A DNA stretch of 64,000 bases from Paraburkholderia nodosa DSM 21604 (GTDB lineage Bacteria > Pseudomonadota > Gammaproteobacteria > Burkholderiales > Burkholderiaceae): the NCBI RefSeq assembly GCF_000519185.1, contig NZ_JAFA01000006.1, forward strand, positions 168,454 to 232,453. The letters run 5' to 3'. This document shows positions 53,269-62,317 of the stretch, piece by piece. Positions within the stretch are counted from its first letter, which is position 1. The number at the start of each line of letters is the position of its first letter. The notes beneath the pieces are model-generated. The model was not told where the DNA came from. It was given only the letters and a program-made list of their open reading frames with translations, and searched no databases. Made by a program: the position numbers and the translations under genes.

Positions 53269-54044
53269 GTGATTTCTCCACCGGAAACGGATATCGACTG
53301 GCCCGTGATCGCAGACGATCCAGGCGCGCACAGCCACAGCACCGCGTTGGCGACTTCTTCCGGCGTGACGAAACGCTGCTGCGGGTTGTGGCGCACGAGG
53401 ATGCCGCGCGCCTCGGCTTCGCTGCGCGAGGTCTTGCGCGTGATCTGTTCGAGCGACGCCTGCAGCAGTTCCGTTTCCGTGTAGCCGGGGCAAACGGCGT
53501 TCACGGTCACGCCTTGCGTGGCCACTTCGAGCGCGAGCGCGCGTGTCATGCCGATCACGCCATGTTTTGAGGCGCAGTAGGCGGCGACATACGGGTAGCC
53601 GACCTGGCCCGCCGTGCTCGCGACATTGACGATGCGTCCGGCCTGACGCGCGAGCATGCCGGGCAGCACCGCACGCGTGCACAGAAACGCGCCGGTGAGA
53701 TTTACGTCGAGCATGCGCTTCCACAGCGCGAGGTCGGTTTGCGTGAATGGCGCGGCCTGAGCCTGGCCCGCGTTGTTCACGAGGATATCGACGGCGCCCA
53801 GCGTTTCGGCCGCACGCGCGAACGCGGCGTTCACGGCGTCTTCGTCGGTGATATCGACGCTCACGCAAGCCACGTTCTCGCCGCCGCCGAGCGCGGCACG
53901 CTGGGCGTCGAGCCGCGCGGCGTCGCGGCCCATCAGCGTGACGCGCGCGCCGGCATGCAGGAGTGCGGCGGCGGTCGCCGCGCCGATGCCGCTGCCGCCG
54001 CCGGTCACGACTGCATGACGATCGTTCAGGATTGCCTGGTTCAT
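53265..54044 (-). CDS. SDR-family 3-hydroxyacyl-CoA dehydrogenase-like protein
   Basis: A 259-residue short-chain dehydrogenase: [49 protein letters not shown], Tyr/Lys in [28 protein letters not shown] and a C-terminal [13 protein letters not shown]. In the anthranilate pathway it would oxidise the hydroxyacyl-CoA intermediate. It starts 2 bases after the monooxygenase/reductase stop and overlaps the MarR gene, so the three are translated as one block. Confidence 0.9.
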   Translation of the reverse strand: MNQAILNDRHAVVTGGGSGIGAATAAALLHAGARVTLMGRDAARLDAQRAALGGGENVACVSVDITDEDAVNAAFARAAETLGAVDILVNNAGQAQAAPFTQTDLALWKRMLDVNLTGAFLCTRAVLPGMLARQAGRIVNVASTAGQVGYPYVAAYCASKHGVIGMTRALALEVATQGVTVNAVCPGYTETELLQASLEQITRKTSRSEAEARGILVRHNPQQRFVTPEEVANAVLWLCAPGSSAITGQSISVSGGEIT

Positions 54045-54046
54045 GC

Positions 54047-56407
54047 TCACACGGTTCCTTCGGCGCGTTGCGCACGCTCGATCGGCGACAGGCCGGCCGC
54101 GGCGGCGGCTGCGGCGCGTTCGCGCTCGATGTTGCGTTCGAGTTGCGTTTTGGCCGCCATGTACTGGTTCGGCCACTTGATGTCGAGATAGCCGATGCGC
54201 GCGGCTTCGGTGAGCGTCCACGCGGGGTTGGCCAGGTGCGGCCGCGCCACGGCGCACAGGTCGGCGCGCCCGGCCGCGATGATGCCGTTCACGTGATCCG
54301 CTTCGGAAATCGCCCCGACGGCGATCGTCGCGATGCCGGCTTCGTTGCGGATGCGGTCGGCGAAGGGGGTCTGGAACATGCGGCCGAAGACGGGCTGTTC
54401 GTCCTTGCTGACCTGGCCCGACGAAACGTCGATCATGTCCGCGCCTGCCGCCTTGAACGCGCGCGCGATTTCGATGGCGTCGTCGGGCGTGTTGCCGCCT
54501 TCCACCCAGTCGTGTGCCGAGACGCGCACCGAAATCGGTTTGTTTTCCGGCCAGACAGCGCGAATCGCCTTGAAAACCTCGAGCGGATAACGCAGACGGT
54601 TTTCGAGCGATCCGCCGTACTCGTCCGTGCGCTGGTTCGTGAGCGGCGAGAGGAAACTGGAAAGCAGATAGCCGTGCGCGCAGTGCAATTCGAGCCAGTC
54701 GAAGCCCGCTTCGTTCGCCATTTGCGTGGCTTGCACGAATTGCGCCTCGATGTCGCGCAATTCCTGGGCGCTAGCTTCGTGCGACCACTGGCTCACGCCG
54801 CGCAGATATTGCTGCGGCGAAGCGGAGACGAGCGGCCAGTTGCCGTCGTCGAGCGGCTGGTCGATGCCCTCCCACGCCACGCGCGTCGAGCCCTTGGCGC
54901 CGGAATGGCCGAGCTGCATGCCGATTTTCGCGTCCGAGTTCGCGTGCACGAAATCGACGATGCGCTTCCACGCCTGCAAATGTTCGGGCGCATACATGCC
55001 GGGGCAGGCGGGCGTGATGCGGGCCTCGGGCGAGACGCAGGTCATCTCTGTCATCACGAGCGCGGCGCCGCCCATGGCGCGCGCGCCCAGATGCATGAGG
55101 TGATAGTCGCCGGCTACGCCGTCATGGGCGGAGTACTGCGCCATCGGCGAGACGACCACGCGATTTTTCAACGTCACGCCACGCATCGTATAAGGCGTGA
55201 ACATGGGCGGCACGGCACGCGCCTCGCCACCCGCGCGCTGTGCGAGCCACGTTTCGAAGCCGGACAGATAACGCGCGTCGCGCTCGCGCAGATTTTCGTG
55301 CGAGATGCGCTGCGAGCGTGTGAGCAGCGAATAGGCGAACTGCTCCGGGTCGAACTTCGCGTAGCGGTCCACGTGCTCGAACCACTCCGTGGAATTGCGC
55401 GCGGCGTTCTGAATACGCAGGACATCTACGCTGCGCACGTTCGTGTAGTGCGTGAGCGCCGCGCGCAGATCGCCGGGGTGAGCTTCCATGCTGTTGGCGA
55501 GTTCGATCGAGTCTTCGAGCGCGAGCTTCGTGCCCGAACCGATCGAGAAGTGCGCGGTGTGCGCCGCGTCGCCCATGAGCACGACAGGCGTTTCTTTGCC
55601 GTCGGCCGCGGTTTTCCAGTGCACCCATTCGCGATTGACCACGCGCGGAAAGCGGATCCACTGCGACGAGCCGCGCAGATGCGACGCATTCGAGCGCAGC
55701 GCGTGGCCGTCGAGATAGCGCGCGAACAGCTTCTCGCAGAACGCGATGCTGTCTTCCTTGCTCATGGTGTCGAGGCCGGCTGCGCGCCACACGTGATCGG
55801 GCGTTTCGACGATGAACGTCGACGTGTTGTCGTCGAAGCGGTAGGCGTGCGCCTGGAACCAGCCCCATTCGGTTTCTTCGAACGCGAACGTGAACGCGTC
55901 GAAGAGTTTCGACGTGCCGAGCCACACGAAGCGGCAATTGCGCAAATCGATTTCGGGCTGATAGGTGGCGGCGTACTTCTGGCGTGTGGCGCTGTTCAGG
56001 CCGTCGCTCGCGATGATGAGGTCCGCGTGGGCGACGTCGTCGTCGGTGATCTGCGATTCGAACACGAGCTTCACGCCGAGCGCTTCGCAGCGCGCCTGCA
56101 GGATGTTGAGCAGCCGCTTGCGGCCAATGCCGCAAAAGCCATGGCCCGACGAGCGGATCGCGCTGCCGCGAAAGTGAATCTCGATGTCGTCCCAATGATT
56201 GAAGGCGTCGAGAATTTCGTCCGCGCTTTCGGGGTCGGCCGCGCGCAGGTTGCCCAGCGTCTGGTCCGAGAACACCACGCCCCAGCCGAACGTGTCGTAC
56301 GGGCGGTTCCGTTCGATTACGGTGATTTCGTAGTCGGGGTGACGGCGCTTCATCAAAAGGCCGAAATAGAGGCCTGCGGGCCCGCCACCCATGCAAACAA
56401 TGCGCAT
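54047..56407 (-). CDS. abmA: 2-aminobenzoyl-CoA monooxygenase/reductase
   Basis: A 786-residue two-domain flavoprotein. Residues 1-~370 are a FAD monooxygenase ([62 protein letters not shown]). Residues ~390-780 are an Old-Yellow-Enzyme domain ([62 protein letters not shown]). This fusion is the hallmark of the enzyme that hydroxylates and reduces 2-aminobenzoyl-CoA without ring cleavage; salicylyl-CoA hydroxylases are close relatives. GAAGGAG precedes the ATG. First gene of the operon. Confidence 0.9.
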   Translation of the reverse strand: MRIVCMGGGPAGLYFGLLMKRRHPDYEITVIERNRPYDTFGWGVVFSDQTLGNLRAADPESADEILDAFNHWDDIEIHFRGSAIRSSGHGFCGIGRKRLLNILQARCEALGVKLVFESQITDDDVAHADLIIASDGLNSATRQKYAATYQPEIDLRNCRFVWLGTSKLFDAFTFAFEETEWGWFQAHAYRFDDNTSTFIVETPDHVWRAAGLDTMSKEDSIAFCEKLFARYLDGHALRSNASHLRGSSQWIRFPRVVNREWVHWKTAADGKETPVVLMGDAAHTAHFSIGSGTKLALEDSIELANSMEAHPGDLRAALTHYTNVRSVDVLRIQNAARNSTEWFEHVDRYAKFDPEQFAYSLLTRSQRISHENLRERDARYLSGFETWLAQRAGGEARAVPPMFTPYTMRGVTLKNRVVVSPMAQYSAHDGVAGDYHLMHLGARAMGGAALVMTEMTCVSPEARITPACPGMYAPEHLQAWKRIVDFVHANSDAKIGMQLGHSGAKGSTRVAWEGIDQPLDDGNWPLVSASPQQYLRGVSQWSHEASAQELRDIEAQFVQATQMANEAGFDWLELHCAHGYLLSSFLSPLTNQRTDEYGGSLENRLRYPLEVFKAIRAVWPENKPISVRVSAHDWVEGGNTPDDAIEIARAFKAAGADMIDVSSGQVSKDEQPVFGRMFQTPFADRIRNEAGIATIAVGAISEADHVNGIIAAGRADLCAVARPHLANPAWTLTEAARIGYLDIKWPNQYMAAKTQLERNIERERAAAAAAAGLSPIERAQRAEGTV

Positions 56408-56436
56408 GCTCGCTCCTTCGTTCAATCTGCAAGCTC

Positions 56437-56465
56437 AATGTAGGTCCAATTACTTTAGGTGTCAA
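56437..56465 (-). promoter_or_regulatory. Sigma-70 promoter of the abm operon
   Basis: Minus-strand TTGACA (56460-56465) and TACATT (56437-56442) with a 17-base spacer, about 30 bases before the monooxygenase/reductase start. A perfect -35 box and near-perfect -10 box predict a strong promoter when not repressed. Confidence 0.8.
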
Positions 56466-56471
56466 GTAATT
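56448..56471. promoter_or_regulatory. MarR-type operator over the abm promoter
   Basis: AATTACTT-N8-AAGTAATT, a perfect 8-bp inverted repeat that overlaps the -35 box and spacer of the abm promoter. Size and symmetry fit a MarR dimer site; the operon encodes a MarR protein. Confidence 0.75.
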
Positions 56472-56981
56472 CGCAGATGGGGGCGGGATGACCCTGGGCG
56501 CGGCGGCGAATCTTCGGAATATTTCCGGAACCCTCGGCGCGGCGCGGCGTCAACTTGCCATGACGCAAGCAAAGGGAACATGCAGGCTTTCGCACGCCTT
56601 TCCACGAGGCGCGGCGGCCGAAATGTCGCGATGGCGCAGACGTGACGCCGCAGGATGTGGCACCAGAAAAGGGCGGGCGCTGACTCGGCGTGCATGGCGC
56701 GCACCGTCCGGGCGTGCGTGCGCCACCGCGTGGAAGCGCGAAGCGGGTGAAATGCTTACCATAGGTTACGCAGCCGCATTTCGTGTCGAGCTGGCATTAA
56801 AGTCGCATGGTGAGGCGGTGCTCTGGCGCAGCCTTTTACGGAACCCTTTCATGCGTTGTGCGTGCGGCGACGAATCGATCAGGCATCCTTACAAAAAGAC
56901 TCATAAAGCTGACAGCTTCATCGAACCGAAGTCGCGCGCCCCTTCAATCGTAATCTTCGACACGAACGGGAGTCGTCACCA
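56472..56981. other. Intergenic region between abm operon and OpgC-like gene
   Basis: A 510-base gap. Short frames here lack ribosome sites and have composition typical of antisense or non-coding DNA. The last ~120 bases are AT-richer and probably hold the promoter of the OpgC-like gene. Nothing else could be supported. Confidence 0.4.
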
Positions 56982-58070
56982 ATGAGTCAGACAGCGAAGC
57001 GATCGATCGAAATCGACTTTTTCCGCGGTTTCGCATTGATTTCCATCGCGCTCGATCACATTCCTTCCAGCGTGCTTTCGCATGCGATGCTGCACAACTT
57101 CGCGTTCTGCGACTCTGCGGAAATTTTCGTGTTCGTGAGCGGCTATGTATGCGCGGCGAGTTGGCTCGCCATTGCCGGGAGAAAGGGCGAGGGCGCGGCC
57201 AACCGGCGCTTCTGGCGTCGCGGGCGCGAGATCTACGCCGCCTACCTGTGCACCGCTGCGCTCATGCTGCTATCGGGCGCCGCCGCGGTGATGCTGCGGG
57301 TGGATTCGCCGCTGGTGACGGAGTCGGGTTATCTGCGCTTCGCCGCGCAGCCGTTCACGATGCTCGCGAATATCGCAGTGTTTCGCGACCAGCCCTATCT
57401 GGCCGGCGTGCTGCCCATGTACATCATGCTCGTGATGGTCTTGCCATTCGTGATGCCGCTTGCGCGCCGCTCGCCCGATCTCGTGCTCGTGGGCAGCTTC
57501 GTGCTGTGGTTCGGCGGGTGCTGGCTCGTGGGTTATTTGCCTACCGCGCCCGGCGCTATCTGGCCGTTCAACCCGTTTGCCTGGCAGGCCATGTTCATGC
57601 TGGGGCTGCTGTGCCGCATCTATCCGGTGTCGCGCGGGTTCCAGGTCTCGTGGACGGGCCGCGCCTTGACGGCGTTTGCGCTGGTGCTCGTTGCCACGTT
57701 CGCGTTCATCCAGCTGTTCGCCGATCTGGACCCTCAGCCTGGCTACATGAAACAGAATCTCGCGAGCGTGCGAATCGTGAACTTCGCCGCCGTGGCGTGG
57801 CTCGCCGCGCAGGCGGTGCGCAAGGGCTGGATAGCATGGCTTGCGCAACGGCTGCCGGCCGTCGTCACCGTGGGGCAGCAGGGCCTCGTCTGTTTCGTGG
57901 GGGGCGCGGTGGCTTCGAACCTCATCGACACGCTGCTGCGTGCAACGCACGTCACGGCTTCCTTGCCCGCACGGCTCGCGGGCGATGTGCTCGCGGTCGG
58001 CGCATTGCTCATGCTCGCGGGTGGCGTGCGGCGCCTGAAGGCGGTACGGCCGCGCGTCGCGCTCACGTGA
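56982..58070 (+). CDS. OpgC-domain integral membrane protein
   Basis: A 362-residue membrane protein with about 10 helices, starting IEIDFFRGFALISIALDHIPSSVLSHAMLHNFAFCDSAEIFVFVSGYVCA. The DxFRG start, the DH pair and the FVFVSGYV stretch are typical of OpgC-like acyltransferases, which add succinyl or similar groups to periplasmic glucans. GGGAG lies upstream of the ATG. No other glucan genes are adjacent, so the substrate is open. Confidence 0.88.
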   Translation: MSQTAKRSIEIDFFRGFALISIALDHIPSSVLSHAMLHNFAFCDSAEIFVFVSGYVCAASWLAIAGRKGEGAANRRFWRRGREIYAAYLCTAALMLLSGAAAVMLRVDSPLVTESGYLRFAAQPFTMLANIAVFRDQPYLAGVLPMYIMLVMVLPFVMPLARRSPDLVLVGSFVLWFGGCWLVGYLPTAPGAIWPFNPFAWQAMFMLGLLCRIYPVSRGFQVSWTGRALTAFALVLVATFAFIQLFADLDPQPGYMKQNLASVRIVNFAAVAWLAAQAVRKGWIAWLAQRLPAVVTVGQQGLVCFVGGAVASNLIDTLLRATHVTASLPARLAGDVLAVGALLMLAGGVRRLKAVRPRVALT

Positions 58071-58152
58071 AGCGCGACGGCGACGATTCAAAGGTGAGGG
58101 TTTGCGGGAGCCTCCGTGGCCGCATTCAAGGTGCATTCACCGCGCAGCGCGC

Positions 58153-58929
58153 TCACGCCTTGCCGAGTTCGCGCACGTCGGTGGCGGGCACCGATCCGAA
58201 TGCCTCGCTCAATGCATAGTCGATCAATTGCCGCGCGGCCGCTTCGGGCGTGGACAGCAAACCGTTCTGCTTGAGCTGTTCGAAGCGCTCGCGCATCGGG
58301 AACTGGTCGACGGCGGTCGCGCGGATCGCCTCCTGCATGCCGGTGTCGATCACGCCCGGTGCGATGCTGCAAATGCGCACGCCGGCTGGCGCGTCGAGGG
58401 CGACGGCACGCGCATGATGGTCGAGCGCGGCCTTGGTCGCGCAATACACGCTCCAGCCCGCATACGCGTTGCGCGCGGCGCCGCTCGAAATATGCACGAT
58501 GCGTCGCGACGCGCTCGCGCCGGGCGCGGGCGTGGCGGCGAGCGCATTCGCGAGCATCAACGGCGCCGCCACGTTGAGCGTCACGGCGCGCGCAATGGCG
58601 AGCGGGTCCTGCGCGCCGAGCGGCGCAATGGGCTCGACGGCGCCCGCGTTGTTGAAGAGCAGCACGCACTGCGCGCCGTGCGCGAATGCATTGAGCGTGT
58701 CGCCCGCCAGCCAGCGCTCGAGCGCGGCGGGATCGGCGAGGTCCACGACCGCCTCGGCGAACCGTTCCGGATGGCGGGAAGCCAGTTCCGCATGCGTGCC
58801 GCGGCCGAGGCCGAGCACCTCGAAGTCCCGTTGCAGCAGCGATTGCGCGAGCGCCGCGCCCAATCCGCGCGTATGGCCGGTCACGATGGCGCGCATGGTG
58901 AAACGGGGGGCGGATGTCGAAATCGTCAT
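58153..58929 (-). CDS. SDR-family oxidoreductase (sepiapterin reductase-like)
   Basis: A 258-residue short-chain dehydrogenase: IVTGHTRGLGAALAQSLL, FNNAGAVEPIAPLGAQDP, Ser in HISSGAARNAY, the Tyr/Lys pair in YCATKAALDHHARA, and ICSIAPGVIDTGMQE. The TGHTRGLG variant of the TGxxxGxG motif and overall pattern resemble sepiapterin-reductase-like SDRs. It is divergent from proQ and alone in its unit. Substrate is not evident. Confidence 0.88.
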   Translation of the reverse strand: MTISTSAPRFTMRAIVTGHTRGLGAALAQSLLQRDFEVLGLGRGTHAELASRHPERFAEAVVDLADPAALERWLAGDTLNAFAHGAQCVLLFNNAGAVEPIAPLGAQDPLAIARAVTLNVAAPLMLANALAATPAPGASASRRIVHISSGAARNAYAGWSVYCATKAALDHHARAVALDAPAGVRICSIAPGVIDTGMQEAIRATAVDQFPMRERFEQLKQNGLLSTPEAAARQLIDYALSEAFGSVPATDVRELGKA

Positions 58930-59139
58930 GGTGTCGTGATGAAAAAAGGATGCGATCCTTGCGCACGCAAGGTGTTCACGCTTGATATTCGAGGGATTTT
59001 GCCGCGCGCCGCGTGGATTCGCGGTGTGGCGCGGCGCGCGACAGCGGACTCAAAACCGGCCGCGGCAAGCGATTGCCCGGTTGGGTCGGCCGTGTTTTCG
59101 GTATCATAGCGTCCGGTTCCATATGGAAGAGATCTGGAC

Positions 59140-60126
59140 GTGAAAGCCGCATCGCAACAACGCCGTACCCTGAGCTTCAAGGATGGTCTTCTTGAGATCA
59201 AGAAGAGCATGGGGGGCGGCTCAGGCCAGCCAGCCGAAGAACAGGCGCAAAAATCGCAAGGCAAGCCCGCTCACAAGGGCGCGAAGGGCCATGGCGGCTC
59301 GCAAGCCCAAAAGGGCCCGCGTGCGCCGAGAGAGGGTTCGGCGGCCGCTGGCGCGGCCGGCGGCAAGGACGAGCGTGCGCGCTCGCGCCACGGCCGGCCT
59401 CAGGGCGCGCGAGCGCAGGAGCAGAATCAAGGCGAGCAGGGGCAGCGCGCGCAGCAGCCGCGCCGGCCGCAGCAGCCGAAGCCGGCCCGCGGGCCTGAGG
59501 CGGGCGAGCGTTCCGCGCAGCAGCAGCGCCGCCGTCCGGCCCGGCCCCAGCAGCCGCCCGCCGCGAATCTGAGCGAGGCTGAAAAGGCGCGCATGGAGCG
59601 CAACCGCCAGCTCAACACGGTCTGGAACGTGTTCGCGAAGCACTACCCGGCGTTCCGCGACCGTTTGCCGCTCAAGATCGGCGTCGCCGAGGACCTCGTC
59701 GCGCGTCACCCCGAGTACGAGCGCACGATGATCGTCGCCGTGCTCAAGCGCCATGTGAACCATCCGCGCTATCACGAGCGTGTGGCCGCGGGCGGCTCGC
59801 GCTACGAGCTCGACGGCGCGGCCTCGGAGGGCCCGGGCATCGATCCGTCGCACGTCGGCCGAGCGAATGCGGCGCTTGCGCGTCAGAAGGCCAAGGCCGA
59901 GGCGCAAGCCAAGGCGCGCGAAGAGGGCAACGCCCAGCCCGAGGCCAAGGCCCAGCCCGACGCCAAGGCCGAGGCGAAGGCCCAGCCCGAAGCCCGGTCC
60001 GAGGCGAAGACCGAATCCACGCCCCAGCCCGAAGCCCAGAGCGCAGAGCCGCAAGCCCCGTCCAACGCGCCGGAAGCCGCGGTCCAGCAAACGGAAAACG
60101 GCGAGACGCCCGCAAGCGGCGCCTGA
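59140..60126 (+). CDS. proQ: ProQ/FinO-family RNA chaperone
   Basis: A 328-residue protein with a central ProQ/FinO domain at about residues 145-225 (LNTVWNVFAKHYPAFRDRLPLKIGVAEDLVARHP, VAVLKRHVNHPRYHERVAAGGSRYEL). The domain binds structured RNAs and 3' ends of sRNAs. It is flanked by a ~140-residue Lys/Arg/Gln/Gly-rich N-terminal arm and an Ala/Glu/Lys/Pro repeat tail (EAKAQPEA units), both likely disordered and RNA-binding. The GTG start at 59140 gives the expected FKDGLLEIKKSMGGG N-terminus seen in beta-proteobacterial relatives. Confidence 0.88.
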   Translation: MKAASQQRRTLSFKDGLLEIKKSMGGGSGQPAEEQAQKSQGKPAHKGAKGHGGSQAQKGPRAPREGSAAAGAAGGKDERARSRHGRPQGARAQEQNQGEQGQRAQQPRRPQQPKPARGPEAGERSAQQQRRRPARPQQPPAANLSEAEKARMERNRQLNTVWNVFAKHYPAFRDRLPLKIGVAEDLVARHPEYERTMIVAVLKRHVNHPRYHERVAAGGSRYELDGAASEGPGIDPSHVGRANAALARQKAKAEAQAKAREEGNAQPEAKAQPDAKAEAKAQPEARSEAKTESTPQPEAQSAEPQAPSNAPEAAVQQTENGETPASGA

Positions 60127-60154
60127 GCCGGCACACCGGAAGTTCCGCCTTCGA

Positions 60155-60191
60155 AACGCCCCTCTCGCGGCACCGCCGTGCGAGGGGCGTT
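60155..60191. terminator. Stem-loop after proQ
   Basis: AACGCCCCTC (60155-60164) and GAGGGGCGTT (60182-60191) form a perfect 10-bp stem 28 bases after the proQ stop. No T-run follows, so it may act as a weak terminator or an mRNA 3' end structure. Confidence 0.5.
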
Positions 60192-60340
60192 CGCACGTCC
60201 GGCGAGGCGCTGCCGATCGATGCGTGCGCAACGTTCGGCACACACGTCGGCCTTCGTATCGTGATCTCGGGGTGATTTCGGCGCGCATCGCATGTGCGCC
60301 GATTCCGCACAAGGCAGGCTAAACGAAGCAGGAAGCGGTG

Positions 60341-61078
60341 TTAGCGCGCGTTGGCCGAAGCGGCGTTTTGCACGGCAGCCTGTGCGGAGGCCGCCGACGT
60401 CGCGGAGGGGGCGGCGGCAGGCGCGGATGCGCCGATCGCGGCGGTTGCCGCCGCAGCCGCAAAGGCGGAAGCCGCCGAAGCCGCCAGTCCGACGCTCGCC
60501 GGCGCATCGCTCGCGGCAGGCGCGCTAGCGGTGTCGAGCACCCGGCTGAACTCCACGGCGCGCGTGCGGATCTTTTCCGCATAGGCCTTCGAGCCGCCAT
60601 AGTTCTTCATTGCTGCGTTGAGGTCGCCGCCGGCCGCGCGCTGGTAGCCATAGAGGATCGACGAGCCCACGTCGATGTTGACCTCGGGGTTGGTGAGATC
60701 CTTGTTGTGCAGGAGATTGCGATGCGCCGACGGCACCACCTGCATGAGTCCGGTCGCGCCATTCGCGCCGTGCGCCTTCTCGCGAAAGCGCGACTCGATC
60801 GAGATGATGGCGAGCAGCACCGCAGGCGGCAGCGAATATTTCTCGGCGGCGCCCGTGACGGCTTGTGAGATTTGCGCGGCTTTCTCTTTCGCGATACCGA
60901 ACTTTTGCGTGAGGTATTTTGAAACCGCGACGGACATTGCGCTGGAACTTGCGGGAGCAACCTCGCTCGCAGTCGATGCGCTGACGATGTCGCTAGCGGG
61001 CGCCTGCTGCTGCGCCTGCGCGGCCGCGGTTTGCACGAGGCCCGGCAACAGGACGAGCAGGCAGAGTAACTGCCTCAT
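60341..61078 (-). CDS. Lytic transglycosylase (SLT domain)
   Basis: A 245-residue exported protein: signal peptide ending near TAAAQA, SLT domain at about residues 80-190 (SLPPAVLLAIISIESRF with catalytic Glu95, then GANGATGLMQVVPSAHRNL, and YGYQRAAGGDLNAAMKNYGGS), and a ~55-residue Ala-rich tail. It cleaves peptidoglycan between MurNAc and GlcNAc with anhydro-ring formation in the periplasm. It faces proQ head-on and is otherwise alone. Confidence 0.9.
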   Translation of the reverse strand: MRQLLCLLVLLPGLVQTAAAQAQQQAPASDIVSASTASEVAPASSSAMSVAVSKYLTQKFGIAKEKAAQISQAVTGAAEKYSLPPAVLLAIISIESRFREKAHGANGATGLMQVVPSAHRNLLHNKDLTNPEVNIDVGSSILYGYQRAAGGDLNAAMKNYGGSKAYAEKIRTRAVEFSRVLDTASAPAASDAPASVGLAASAASAFAAAAATAAIGASAPAAAPSATSAASAQAAVQNAASANAR

Positions 61079-61226
61079 GGCCGGTGCATAGGAGAAAAAG
61101 AAGGCGCAAGTATAACCGGCCCCGATTAATGAGGCCGGCTGCGTGTCATCCCGTTTTCACATCCCTGACCGGTGTCGGCGGCGGGCGTCGCGCCCGGCGC
61201 GGCTTCAGGCAGCGTTCAGGCCGGCT

Positions 61227-62123
61227 TCAGTCCTTCTGCACCGAGGCCTTCCAGATTTCGTCGATGCTCGCGGCGAGCGCGGCGTCGAACTCGGCGTCGC
61301 TCATCGACTTCGTGAGGTCGTTGATGAGCGCGCGCGAAAAGCTGGCAATCATGCGATGGTTTTTGGCGAGACGCGCACACGCGTCGGTGCGCGAATAGCC
61401 GCCGGAGAGCGCCACCACGCGCACCACGCGCGGATGTTCGATGAGCGGCAGATAGAAGTCGGGCGTATCGGGAATCGTGAGCTTGATCATCACGTTCTGC
61501 GAGGCGGGCAGCGCGGCGAGCCCCTTGAGCAGTTCGTCGCGTAACAGCTTCTCGGCCTTGGCCTTGTCGGGTGCCTTGATCGAGACTTCGGGCTCGAGAA
61601 TCGGCACGAGTCCGTGCGCGGATATCTGCGCACCAAATGCGAACTGCTGCGCGGCGATCGCAGCGATGCCCGAAGGCGAGGCGTGCTCGATCACGGAGCG
61701 CATCTTGGTGCCGAAAATGCCGGCCTTCACTGCGCGTTCGAGCAGGGCGTCGAGGCCCGGAATCGGCTTCATGAGGCGCACGCCGTCGGACTCGGCCTCC
61801 AGCCCCTTGTCGACCTTGAGGAACGGCACGACGCCGCGCTCGTTCCAGAGGAAGTCGGGCACCGGCTTGCCTTGCGCCTGGCCATCCATGGTCGCCTCGA
61901 AGAGGATCGCGCCGATCACCTTCTCGCCCGTGAACGCGGGGGCGCTGACGATGCGCACCCGCATTTCGTGGATGAGGCGGAACATTTCGGCGTCGCCGCT
62001 ATACGCGCTTTCGGCGATGCCGTACTGCCGCAGCGCGCCAGGCGTCGAACCGCCGCTCTGGTCCAGCGCGGCGATGAAGCCCGGTTTGTCGCGCATCTGC
62101 GCAAGCATTTGCTCGTTTGCCAT
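61227..62123 (-). CDS. Fructose-bisphosphate aldolase, class I
   Basis: A 298-residue class I aldolase: KPGFIAALDQSGGSTPGAL, GEKVIGAILFEATMDGQ, LVPILEPEVSI, the Schiff-base region NVMIKLTIPD, and ALSGGYSRTDACARLAKN. It splits fructose-1,6-bisphosphate to triose phosphates without metal, in glycolysis/gluconeogenesis. The start at 62123 has GGGAGA upstream and gives the family N-terminus; the frame is open far upstream. It stands alone between a transglycosylase and a MocR gene. Confidence 0.9.
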   Translation of the reverse strand: MANEQMLAQMRDKPGFIAALDQSGGSTPGALRQYGIAESAYSGDAEMFRLIHEMRVRIVSAPAFTGEKVIGAILFEATMDGQAQGKPVPDFLWNERGVVPFLKVDKGLEAESDGVRLMKPIPGLDALLERAVKAGIFGTKMRSVIEHASPSGIAAIAAQQFAFGAQISAHGLVPILEPEVSIKAPDKAKAEKLLRDELLKGLAALPASQNVMIKLTIPDTPDFYLPLIEHPRVVRVVALSGGYSRTDACARLAKNHRMIASFSRALINDLTKSMSDAEFDAALAASIDEIWKASVQKD

Positions 62124-62317
62124 CGTCGTATCTCCCGTATTTGGGGCGCCCTTGCGGGCGCGGTTACTCGAATCCGGTCGCCGCCTGCTGCGACGAGTGT
62201 ACTTGCGCCGCTGCGCCGCGTCTTTGCCATTATGTGGGCATGGCCGCGCAGCCGCGCTGAAGAAGGGAAACGATAAACCGTAGCAATTGCGGTGCCAGGG
62301 GGGAGCGGCACGTGACG

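Noticed and set aside
56488..56985. 165-codon ORF between abm operon and OpgC-like gene
   Set aside because: No ribosome site, irregular codon use and overlap with the next gene's start; the region looks non-coding.
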